Shown here: one piece after another, positions 9,517 to 16,582 of the stretch
Layout: every line of letters starts with the position of its first letter
How positions within the stretch are numbered: the stretch's first letter is position 1
Source of the DNA: Cytophagales bacterium
GTDB taxonomy: Bacteria > Bacteroidota > Bacteroidia > Cytophagales > Cyclobacteriaceae
Direction of reading: 5' to 3'
Assembly: GCA_020402945.1 (NCBI GenBank)
Contig: JADBYQ010000057.1
Location: 1 to 64,000, forward strand
DNA length: 64,000 nucleotides
Notes under the pieces: model-generated
Seen by the model: only the letters and a program-made list of their open reading frames with translations
The model's database searches: none
What the model was told of the DNA's origin: nothing
Translations under genes and position numbers: made by a program

Positions 9517-10482
9517 TCATCGCCCACGAAGTATTTTGCTTCCAATCATCTCTGCATGCACTCGTGAGTTTTCAATAAACCATTTGTTCGTTTTTAAGCC
9601 TCCGCATACTACACCTGCGAGGTAAAGATTCGGTACGTTGCTTTCCATGGTTTCGGGGTTGTAAACAGGCGTATGAAATTCATCGTTTTTAAATTCGATA
9701 CCTATCGACTTCATAAAATCAAAGGGTGGCTGGTAGCCCGTCATGGCCAATACAAAGTCATTCTCTAAAATTCTATTCCCGTCTGGCGTTTTGATTTCTA
9801 CAGTAGTTGGTGTTATGGCCGTGATCTCGGAATTAAAAAATGCGTGTATTGAATTTTCCTTAATTCGATTTTCAATGTCGGGCTTGGCCCAATATTTTAC
9901 ATTTTCTCCGATGCTTGATTCGCGCACAACCATGGTTACTTCGGCACCTTTGCGCCACGTTTCTAGCGCGACATCAACAGCAGAATTTGCAGACCCAACC
10001 ACTACAATCTTCTGACCGAAGTAAGGGTGAGGTTCGTCATAGTAATGTTTTACTTTCGGTAACTCTTCGCCCGGAACATTTAACAAGAACGGCAGGTCAT
10101 AGAAACCGAGAGCCAATACAATTGCCTTTGCCGAGTAGGAAGCTTTCGTTGTTTTGACTTGAAATAGGTCTGCTTCTTTCTGAACTCTCTCCACTTTTTC
10201 ATAAAGCCTTACATTCAACTTCCAACTTGAACAAACCCTTCGATAGTATTCAAGTGCCTCGGGGCGGGTTGGCTTTGCGTTGTTGGAAATAAATGGAACG
10301 CCCCCAATCTCAAGTTTTTCTGATGTTGAAAAAAAAGTCATGTTGCTGGGGTAATTATAAAGAGAGTTGACCAAGCAACCCTTCTCGATAATCTGATAAC
10401 TGAGGCCGGCTTTTTTGGCCTCGATCCCACAAGCTAAACCTATGGGCCCGGCACCGACAATTATCAAATCGTTTGATTCCAT
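9517..10482 (-). CDS. ypdA: YpdA-family bacillithiol disulfide reductase-like flavoprotein
   Basis: 321 residues from the ATG at 10482. It has an N-terminal FAD-binding Rossmann motif (LIIVGAGPIGLACGIEA), a second dinucleotide motif for NADPH (IVVVGSANSAVDVALE) and the YpdA signature around NYPSNMTFFSTSEKLEIGG. It lacks the CxxC of thioredoxin reductases, as YpdA proteins do. The family reduces bacillithiol disulfide with NADPH; bacillithiol occurs in many Bacteroidota. It is the last gene of the minus-strand run mqo-DUF952-VOC-ypdA, 25 bases after the VOC gene. A longer in-frame reading overlaps that gene and lacks homology. Confidence 0.85.
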   Translation of the reverse strand: MESNDLIIVGAGPIGLACGIEAKKAGLSYQIIEKGCLVNSLYNYPSNMTFFSTSEKLEIGGVPFISNNAKPTRPEALEYYRRVCSSWKLNVRLYEKVERVQKEADLFQVKTTKASYSAKAIVLALGFYDLPFLLNVPGEELPKVKHYYDEPHPYFGQKIVVVGSANSAVDVALETWRKGAEVTMVVRESSIGENVKYWAKPDIENRIKENSIHAFFNSEITAITPTTVEIKTPDGNRILENDFVLAMTGYQPPFDFMKSIGIEFKNDEFHTPVYNPETMESNVPNLYLAGVVCGGLKTNKWFIENSRVHAEMIGSKILRGR

Positions 10483-10507
10483 TCTCAGAAGTTTTTGAAC
10501 AAGGTAC

Positions 10508-10930
10508 TCAGTTAACAGTGCTTTTTGTAACCCCTCTTGGTTGGAATGGCTCAATCAAATCCCATAGGTTTCCGTACAAATCAGCAAAGACAGCCACGGT
10601 GCCATACGCTTCTCGGGTTGGCTCGCGAACAATCTTGACCTGTTGATCAATTAGATTCTGATAGTCTCCCTCGAAATTGTCGGTGTGTAAAAAAAGAAAA
10701 ATGCGTCCACCTGTTTGATTACCAATATGCTTTCTCTGTTCTTCGGTTGCTGCTTTGGCTAAGAGCAACGCACATTCGGTTGCTGCTTTTGGTGCCACTA
10801 CTACCCATCTTTTTGTTTCACTAAGAATCGTATCTTCCAATAATGAAAAGCCCAGTTTCTTTGTATAAAATTCGATGGCGTCATCATAGTCATCTACTAC
10901 TAAAGCAATTCGCGCAATATGCTGGCTCAT
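10508..10930 (-). CDS. VOC (glyoxalase/bleomycin-resistance fold) protein
   Basis: 140 residues. Two beta-alpha-beta-beta-beta modules typical of the vicinal-oxygen-chelate fold: IARIALVVDDYDDAIEFYTKKLGF at the start (broken here only for display) and the second half YGTVAVFADLYGNLWDLIEP. Such proteins are metal-dependent lyases, isomerases or dioxygenases, or drug-binding proteins. The typical metal residues of glyoxalase I are not all evident, so no substrate is proposed. Its start overlaps the stop of the DUF952 gene by 4 bases (ATGA), implying translational coupling. No signal peptide. Confidence 0.82.
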   Translation of the reverse strand: MSQHIARIALVVDDYDDAIEFYTKKLGFSLLEDTILSETKRWVVVAPKAATECALLLAKAATEEQRKHIGNQTGGRIFLFLHTDNFEGDYQNLIDQQVKIVREPTREAYGTVAVFADLYGNLWDLIEPFQPRGVTKSTVN

Positions 10931-11238
10931 GTTAGTTTTTCTATTTCGACAATCGCGCTTTTGTTCAGTTTTCCGAATACGTGTGGAAACAATTCACCAT
11001 TCGTTGCCAGTTCAAATTTCAATTCGGCCAGCAGGCCCGATGAATTGATATGTAGCAAGAGTAAGTCTTTTGTATAGCTGTAGTATCGTTCCAACGTAGC
11101 CTTCACTTGTTCTTTTGTGGAGCAATGAATAAAGCCTTCTTGATTCAAAGACTCCGTTGTGTACTCGTCACTCGCCTGCTGCGCGACCCATGCGGCTAAC
11201 GTTGTAATATGATAGATGGTGTTGGATTTCGTGTTCAT
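10927..11238 (-). CDS. DUF952 family protein
   Basis: 103 residues with the DUF952 features: an N-terminal IYHITTLAAWVAQQ, a central EGFIHCSTKEQV block and a C-terminal FPHVFGKLNKSAIVEIEKL. The conserved His/Cys of FIHCS suggest a small-molecule or ADP-ribose-like binding pocket (the fold is related to ADP-ribosyltransferase-like domains), but no activity is established to my knowledge. It begins 6 bases after the end of mqo and overlaps the next gene by 4 bases, so it belongs to the mqo operon. Confidence 0.82.
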   Translation of the reverse strand: MNTKSNTIYHITTLAAWVAQQASDEYTTESLNQEGFIHCSTKEQVKATLERYYSYTKDLLLLHINSSGLLAELKFELATNGELFPHVFGKLNKSAIVEIEKLT

Positions 11239-11244
11239 TGTTCG

Positions 11245-12747
11245 CTACTTCCCAAGACCCAAAATGGCACTCGTTCGTTGGCGGGTTTCTGTCAACAACT
11301 TTTCATCTTTAGAGAGGGCGAGCCCGAAAGACGGTACCATCTGTTTCAACTTCTTTCGCCATTGGTCGGATTGGCTTCTTTTTTTAAAGCACCTCGCGAC
11401 AATTTCTAACATCACTGACGCAGCTGTAGAAGCACCGGGCGATGCACCTAAGAGTGCCGCCACAGTTCCATCTGCGGAAACCACTAGTTCGGTACCAAAC
11501 TCTAACACTCCACCTTTCTCTTTATCTTTCTTTATGACCTGAACCCGTTGTCCTGCCTCTAACAATTCCCAATCTTCCAGCTTCGTAAAAGGCACGTATT
11601 CACGCAAGGCTTGCAATCTCTGTTCTGGCGTCTGGCGCACTTGTTCGATTAGATATTTTGTCAATGGCATATTCTTCATACCCGCAAACATCATGGGAAT
11701 GGCGTTGTCTAAACGAATCGACTTCGGTAAATCCATCAATGATCCATTTTTCAAAAACTTAGTTGAAAATCCAGCAAAGGGACCAAACAACAATTCCTTT
11801 TTGCCATTGATGATTCGCGTATCAATATGCGGCACCGACATGGGGGGTGAGCCAACTGTGGCCTTCCCATATACTTTTCCGTTATGCTTTTGAATCAAGT
11901 CTTCGTTGAGGCACTTTAGCCATAAGCCACCTACTGGGAATCCGCCATATCCTTTTCTCTCTTCAATCTCTGCTCTTTTTAACAAGTGCAGCGTGGCTCC
12001 GCCTGCACCAATAAAAACAAAATTAGTATTGACTTGACTTTTCTTGCCAGAACTGAGCTCCTTTAAAAATACATCCCAACCTCCCTTGCCATCCGGATCA
12101 AGATCAAGTGCTTCTACACCGTAGTGGATGGTAACACCCGGCATGGTACTAAGTTGGTGAACAATACTCCTGGTGAGTGATCCAAAATCTACATCCGTAC
12201 CGATCTCCATTCGTGTGGCGGCCACAGGCTGCTTTGTGCTTCGGCCACGCATTACCAGTGGTGCCCATTCCGACATCAGTTCGCGATCGTCAGTATAAAT
12301 CATTTCCTTAAAAAGAGGATTGCCTTGTAGCAATTCGTACCTCTTTCTTAAGAAATCCACGTTTGCCTGACCCCAAACAAGGCTCATGTGCGGCATGGGT
12401 GAAATAAACTCTTGGGGATTAGCCAAATATTTTTGCTCCACCAGATAAGACCAAAATTCCTTTGACACTTCAAACTGCTCAGAAATCTTTATGGCTTTCG
12501 TTATGTCGACTGAGCCATCTGCTTTTTGGGGTGTATAATTCAATTCACAATAGGCCGCATGACCCGTGCCTGCATTGTGCCATGCATCAGAACTTTCTAA
12601 CCCTGCCTGATCGAGGCGTTCAAAAATTTGGATGGTGATCGTGGGATCCAATTCCTTCAAAATTATTCCCAGGGTAGCACTCATTATCCCTGCTCCCATC
12701 AGCACGACATCGGTTTGCTGCACGAGGGGCTTCACTTGTTTTGCCAT
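11245..12747 (-). CDS. mqo: malate:quinone oxidoreductase
   Basis: 500 residues. FAD-dependent, membrane-associated TCA-cycle enzyme oxidising malate to oxaloacetate with electrons passed to quinone. The FAD motif is VVLMGAGIMSATLG near residue 15; other Mqo blocks are SSDAWHNAGTGHAAYCELNYT, FVFIGAGGATLHLL, GFPVGGLWLKC and GASPGASTAASVML at the C-terminus. Length is normal for the family. The ATG at 12747 is chosen over an adjacent TTG. A plausible promoter lies at 12771-12802. First gene of the mqo-DUF952-VOC-ypdA run and divergent from ndh, so two quinone-linked dehydrogenases share one intergenic region. Confidence 0.95.
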   Translation of the reverse strand: MAKQVKPLVQQTDVVLMGAGIMSATLGIILKELDPTITIQIFERLDQAGLESSDAWHNAGTGHAAYCELNYTPQKADGSVDITKAIKISEQFEVSKEFWSYLVEQKYLANPQEFISPMPHMSLVWGQANVDFLRKRYELLQGNPLFKEMIYTDDRELMSEWAPLVMRGRSTKQPVAATRMEIGTDVDFGSLTRSIVHQLSTMPGVTIHYGVEALDLDPDGKGGWDVFLKELSSGKKSQVNTNFVFIGAGGATLHLLKRAEIEERKGYGGFPVGGLWLKCLNEDLIQKHNGKVYGKATVGSPPMSVPHIDTRIINGKKELLFGPFAGFSTKFLKNGSLMDLPKSIRLDNAIPMMFAGMKNMPLTKYLIEQVRQTPEQRLQALREYVPFTKLEDWELLEAGQRVQVIKKDKEKGGVLEFGTELVVSADGTVAALLGASPGASTAASVMLEIVARCFKKRSQSDQWRKKLKQMVPSFGLALSKDEKLLTETRQRTSAILGLGK

Positions 12748-12770
12748 CAAATTCTATTCCTTTAAAACGC

Positions 12771-12802
12771 CCAAGTTATGTTATCGAGCAACTGCTTCCA
12801 AA
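12771..12802 (-). promoter_or_regulatory. candidate mqo promoter
   Basis: Read on the minus strand: TTTG (12802-12799), 20 bases, then TAACTTGG (12778-12771), 7 of 8 positions of the Bacteroidota -7 motif TAnnTTTG. Transcription would start about 20 bases before the mqo ATG. Judged by eye. Confidence 0.45.
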
Positions 12803-12872
12803 CCAAAAAAACAAAAAAGAAATAGTGAAGACCTCAACGAATTATGTATGTTAGCATCCAAAGTAAATCCCG

Positions 12873-14153
12873 ATGCACATCCGAGTTCCTAAGGTAAATC
12901 TTCCCAGAGTTGTGATTGTTGGTGGCGGCTTTGGCGGTATTGAACTGGCCAAGCGTTTAAAGAACAAACCCTTTCAGGTCGTTTTGCTAGACAAAAATAA
13001 TTACCATGCGTTTCCGCCCCTTCTCTATCAAATTGCCACTGCTGGTTTGGAAAGTGCTTCTATTGCAACTCCTTTCAGAAAAATTTTTGAGGGCTATTCC
13101 AATCTTATCTTTCGGCTAGCGGAGGTTAAAGAGATTGTTGCTGAAGAGAACCGAGTCGTTACCGATATTGGTGACATCACCTATAACTATTTAGTGATAG
13201 CTACCGGTTCCACCACCAACTTCTTTGGGATGAAAGATGTGGAGCAACATGCCATGCCGATGAAGTCGATTCCGGAGGCACTCGATATTCGAAGCATGCT
13301 GCTTCAAAATTTTGAGACGGCTGTTAATCTAGAAGCCAAAAGCGAAGAACAAGAGAGCCTCATCGATATTGTGGTAATTGGCGGTGGACCTACCGGAGTA
13401 GAGTTGGCAGGAGCGCTGGCAGAGCTGCGTAACCACGTGTTGCCTGAAGATTACTCAGAACTCGACTTTGGCCAAATGGATATTTACTTAGTAGAGATGG
13501 GGCCGAGACTTTTACCTCCTATGTCGGAGATCGCTTCCGCAAAAACAAAAGAGTTTTTGGAAAAGTTGGGTGTTCAGGTCTGGCTGAACACAGCTTTGGT
13601 CTCTTTTGATGGCTATAAAGCTGTTTTCAATAACGGTAAAACAATACCTACAACCCACTTGATCTACGCTGCTGGTGTGGCGGGCTGTGTGCCAAACGGG
13701 TTTGCCTCCGAAGCTGTAGCGCGTGGGCGCAGGTTGTCGGTAGACCATCAACTTCGGGTGAAAGGAAATCATAATGTTTTTGCCATTGGCGATGTAGCCG
13801 CATTTATTCCGGAAGGCAAACAAGTTCCATTGCCAATGGTCGCACCAGTATCTATCCAGATGGCGACACATCTATCCAATTATTTTAAAGCTGGCCTCCC
13901 CGAAAATTTTGCTGGCTTCCGCTATGTAGATAAAGGCAGCATGGCTACTGTTGGAAAAAACAAGGCTGTCGTTGATTTAAAGTTTTGGAAAACACAAGGC
14001 ACACTGGCGTGGCTGATCTGGATGTTTGTTCACCTGATGTCGATCGTGGGCTTCGGCAGTAAAATTGGTGTGTTGCTCAATTGGACGCAAAGCTATTTTA
14101 GTTCGGATAAGCGTTTTCGGTTAATCATCAATCGATACGTTAAGAAGAATTAG
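12873..14153 (+). CDS. ndh: type II NADH:quinone oxidoreductase
   Basis: 426 residues. Single-subunit, non-proton-pumping NADH dehydrogenase. The FAD site is VVIVGGGFGGIELAKRL (about residues 13-29) and the NADH site is IDIVVIGGGPTGVELAGALAE (residues about 165-185); the third FAD-contact block is HNVFAIGDVAAF. Near the C-terminus a hydrophobic stretch (TLAWLIWMFVHLMSIVGF) provides the peripheral membrane and quinone contact typical of Bacteroidota Ndh. It feeds electrons into the quinone pool like the divergent mqo. Ends 25 bases before the convergent 14179-14856 gene. Confidence 0.92.
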   Translation: MHIRVPKVNLPRVVIVGGGFGGIELAKRLKNKPFQVVLLDKNNYHAFPPLLYQIATAGLESASIATPFRKIFEGYSNLIFRLAEVKEIVAEENRVVTDIGDITYNYLVIATGSTTNFFGMKDVEQHAMPMKSIPEALDIRSMLLQNFETAVNLEAKSEEQESLIDIVVIGGGPTGVELAGALAELRNHVLPEDYSELDFGQMDIYLVEMGPRLLPPMSEIASAKTKEFLEKLGVQVWLNTALVSFDGYKAVFNNGKTIPTTHLIYAAGVAGCVPNGFASEAVARGRRLSVDHQLRVKGNHNVFAIGDVAAFIPEGKQVPLPMVAPVSIQMATHLSNYFKAGLPENFAGFRYVDKGSMATVGKNKAVVDLKFWKTQGTLAWLIWMFVHLMSIVGFGSKIGVLLNWTQSYFSSDKRFRLIINRYVKKN

Positions 14154-14178
14154 TTGGCGGCTCATTGCCAAGTCGATT

Positions 14179-14856
14179 TTATCGCCTCCACCAATCATCT
14201 TGTTCCTCGTCATCATCTTCACCAAAACCATAATCGTATGGCGGACCGTTCTCATCATCATAGTTTGGGTCGAGGTGGTAGGGATAGTATTTCATCCAAT
14301 CGTCCTCGTACTTTCGTTTAATGTGTTGTATTTCGATTTGCAATGCACGAGCGCGTTCTTCGTCTGGAGATAGGTCTTCCTCTATCATGCCCTCGCACAA
14401 CTCGGCAAAGAAAGCACATTGGCAATGCTCGCCTAACGTGCAAGTTTTATGTGGCGTGTTGCATTTGCAAAACTCAAAGAAACCCATGTGCCATTGTCGC
14501 ACTTTTACATCTTGATTAAAATTTTGGCGAATGGTTTCGTACTGAATATGCTTGGGCACAGTGGTCTGCAAAACAAATTCGCAGTTGCAAGCACTGAGCA
14601 AATTATTGAGAGCCCCCAGCAATAGATGAATTTGTTCATCTGTGAGCTTTTCGTTGGGCGGAAGCATCTCCGATTTGATGCCCGTCCATGTTTCTAAATT
14701 GCGAACGGGAGCGGTGGCATCTTCTTCCTCAGCACTTATCCAATCCCAAAGGTCAACTTGTTGGCCATCTCTTGGAGGAGAAATGTTGGCGGCAGCGGAT
14801 TCGAGGTCGGTTAGGAGCTGTTGGATGTAGAGGTTCATAAGGCCACTCTCTTTCAT
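14179..14856 (-). CDS. Cys-rich acidic protein of unknown function
   Basis: 225 residues from the ATG at 14856; an ATG six codons in (14838) is an equally good start. I do not recognise the family. The central part (about residues 88-155) has nine cysteines in CxC and spaced arrangements (ACNC, FCKC, KTCTLGEHCQC, ELC) with nearby His, a layout that would bind zinc or an iron-sulfur cluster. The C-terminal 40 residues are very acidic and aromatic (YDYGFGEDDDEEQDDWWRR). No signal peptide or membrane segment. Convergent with ndh and 78 bases downstream of the amidohydrolase. Coding looks genuine from its length and composition. Confidence 0.7.
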   Translation of the reverse strand: MKESGLMNLYIQQLLTDLESAAANISPPRDGQQVDLWDWISAEEEDATAPVRNLETWTGIKSEMLPPNEKLTDEQIHLLLGALNNLLSACNCEFVLQTTVPKHIQYETIRQNFNQDVKVRQWHMGFFEFCKCNTPHKTCTLGEHCQCAFFAELCEGMIEEDLSPDEERARALQIEIQHIKRKYEDDWMKYYPYHLDPNYDDENGPPYDYGFGEDDDEEQDDWWRR

Positions 14857-14934
14857 ATGTGACTATTTACCGCATAGGGCGCAACGGTGTGCTGAGATTA
14901 CAGAAGAAAGTCTTGTCGACTGCAACCTTCTTGA

Positions 14935-16260
14935 TTACTTATACCTCTTCCCTTTCTTCACCACTATTTTCACATCCTGAAGCAAATCAATATGTCGAAG
15001 TACATCACCTTTTACGGCTATAATGTCGGCATACTTGCCTTCGCTTACGGTGCCAAAATCTTTATCAACGCCCATCGCCACCGATGGCCAATAAGTCGCA
15101 GCGCGAATGGTGTACATCGGATCGAAACCAAACTTGTTCACCCACACATCCAATTCGTTCCACGTGCTCTGACTATGAAACTTCATGGGGATGCCACTGT
15201 CGGTTCCAATTAGCAAAACCACCCCCGCTTCTTTCAGTTGCTTCACTTTGCGTTCCAGGGTTGGCTTGCGAATGGGGTTCAGTTGAAAGTAACTTAACTG
15301 TCCGGGTTTGGCGATGGATTGTTTGATGTCTTTGATAATCGAGTCGGGCAAGTCCAGGTGCCAACTCGTATTGTCGAGGTGTTCCGGGTTGTCGCGCACA
15401 TTCTCAAAATTGTAGAGACCCTCTACGGTGGGCGTCCAAAAAAGTGGGCCAAGACTCATTTTTGCGGTGCGCTCTTTAATCATCGCCATGATGTCGTCCG
15501 GATATTCTGGTGCTGATGCCAAACCGGTGTGTTCAAAACAATCTACCCCTGCCTTCATCCCTCTGCGGATTTCTTCGGGACGATGAGAGTGGCCGACCAC
15601 CTTCAGTTTATTCTTGTGTGCTTCGTCTACCACGGCCATCACCTCGTCCATGGTCATGTCGTCTTGATCAATAAGTTTGATACAATTCACTCCCGCTTTT
15701 GCCAGCTGTTGCACTTTGGCGCGCGCATCGGCTACCCCATTCACACCCCACCGAAAGGATTCAGTGCCGGGATAGGGTGCATGTTGTATAAATGGGCCGC
15801 TCATGTACATCGTGGGGCCTGGTAGTTCGCCTTTGTTGATACGATCTCGTACCGACAAACTGGCCTCTAGTGGGCCACCTAAATCGCGCGCGCTCGTCAC
15901 TCCCCCCATTAGTAATTGATGGGCAGATGCAGGCATGATAATATCTTTTGCCGCCTTCAAATATTTTTTGTCCCAATGCGCGTAGTTGCTGTGTCCATTA
16001 ATGTAGAGGTGCACGTGCATGTCCCACAGGCCGGGCATCACGCTCATACCTTCGGTGGAAATTACTTCGGCCCCGCTCGGTATTTGAAGTTGCCCCACCA
16101 CACCGATGGCTTTGATGCGCTCACCTTCAATGATGATGATGGAGTTTTGTAGTGGCTTGCCTCCGTAGCCATCGATGAGTGTGCCTCCCACCAGGGCTTT
16201 GGTTTGAGCGTGTGAAAGAAACGGACCAGCAAGCAGAAAGAGGAAAAATAACTTTCTCAT
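14935..16260 (-). CDS. secreted metal-dependent amidohydrolase (imidazolonepropionase/prolidase-like)
   Basis: 441 residues. The ATG at 16260 gives a clean signal peptide ending LSHAQ; the frame is open 69 bases further but without one. The amidohydrolase TIM barrel shows the metal motif MHVHLY after PGLWD, the ligand-rich KVVGHSHRPEEI and GVDCFEHTG, and the catalytic Asp in LLIGTDSGIPMKFH, followed by the small beta-domain return (DFGTVSEGKYADIIAV). Family members hydrolyse cyclic amides or dipeptides; the substrate is not evident. It probably acts in the periplasm. A good promoter is seen at 16286-16316. Confidence 0.88.
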   Translation of the reverse strand: MRKLFFLFLLAGPFLSHAQTKALVGGTLIDGYGGKPLQNSIIIIEGERIKAIGVVGQLQIPSGAEVISTEGMSVMPGLWDMHVHLYINGHSNYAHWDKKYLKAAKDIIMPASAHQLLMGGVTSARDLGGPLEASLSVRDRINKGELPGPTMYMSGPFIQHAPYPGTESFRWGVNGVADARAKVQQLAKAGVNCIKLIDQDDMTMDEVMAVVDEAHKNKLKVVGHSHRPEEIRRGMKAGVDCFEHTGLASAPEYPDDIMAMIKERTAKMSLGPLFWTPTVEGLYNFENVRDNPEHLDNTSWHLDLPDSIIKDIKQSIAKPGQLSYFQLNPIRKPTLERKVKQLKEAGVVLLIGTDSGIPMKFHSQSTWNELDVWVNKFGFDPMYTIRAATYWPSVAMGVDKDFGTVSEGKYADIIAVKGDVLRHIDLLQDVKIVVKKGKRYK

Positions 16261-16285
16261 AACAGTAGGTGAGTTTAGGAGGAGA

Positions 16286-16316
16286 GAAAGGTAGCGAAAA
16301 AAATACTTGTCACGAA
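16286..16316 (-). promoter_or_regulatory. candidate promoter of the amidohydrolase gene
   Basis: On the minus strand: TTCG (16316-16313), 19 bases, then TACCTTTC (16293-16286), which matches the Bacteroidota -7 consensus TAnnTTTG at 7 of 8 positions. The -33-like part lies inside the neighbouring hairpin repeat. The 5' leader would be about 20 bases. Confidence 0.5.
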
Positions 16317-16380
16317 GGCACAAAAACACGAAGTGAAGTTTTCTTAGTGCCTTGGTGTCCGATAGCTATCGGACTTAGTG
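16311..16380. repeat. hairpin repeat with 18-base perfect palindrome
   Basis: CACGAAGGCACAAA (16311-16324) is an imperfect inverted copy of TTCTTAGTGCCTTGGTG (16341-16357). Directly after it lies GTCCGATAGCTATCGGAC (16357-16374), a perfect 18-base palindrome. This is noncoding and resembles dispersed palindromic intergenic units of Cytophagales; the copy number in the genome cannot be judged here. The 16261-16582 spacer holds this unit and the one at 16454-16531, and no gene I can support. Confidence 0.6.
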
Positions 16381-16453
16381 GAGATACGGTTTTGATTTTT
16401 ATGCAGCCCCCTCGTCACCCGCTCACGCGCGAGGCCAACCCAGGTGAACTCGG

Positions 16454-16531
16454 GCCAGGCTATTCGCTTCAATCTTTTTGCACCAACACTAACGCCCTTC
16501 AGCAAAAAGGATTTCCGCTGCTATCCCTGGC
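16454..16531. repeat. 78-base fold-back repeat
   Basis: GCCAGG...TTTTTGC (16454-16480) is inverted as GCAAAAAGG...CCTGGC (16502-16531) with scattered mismatches and a 21-base loop. The element could form a long RNA or cruciform hairpin. It lies 52 bases downstream of the GHKL-Shedu gene and could end its transcript, although no T-run is present. An open frame covering this stretch on the plus strand looks noncoding. Confidence 0.55.
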
Positions 16532-16582
16532 TGGGAAATTCAGAAGGATTTGGTTAATGTTTTCAAATTGGTGAAGACAAGT

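Noticed and set aside
16269-16574. Open plus-strand frame of 101 codons
   Set aside because: It runs over two inverted-repeat elements and shows no protein-like pattern; the stretch is better explained as noncoding repeats.
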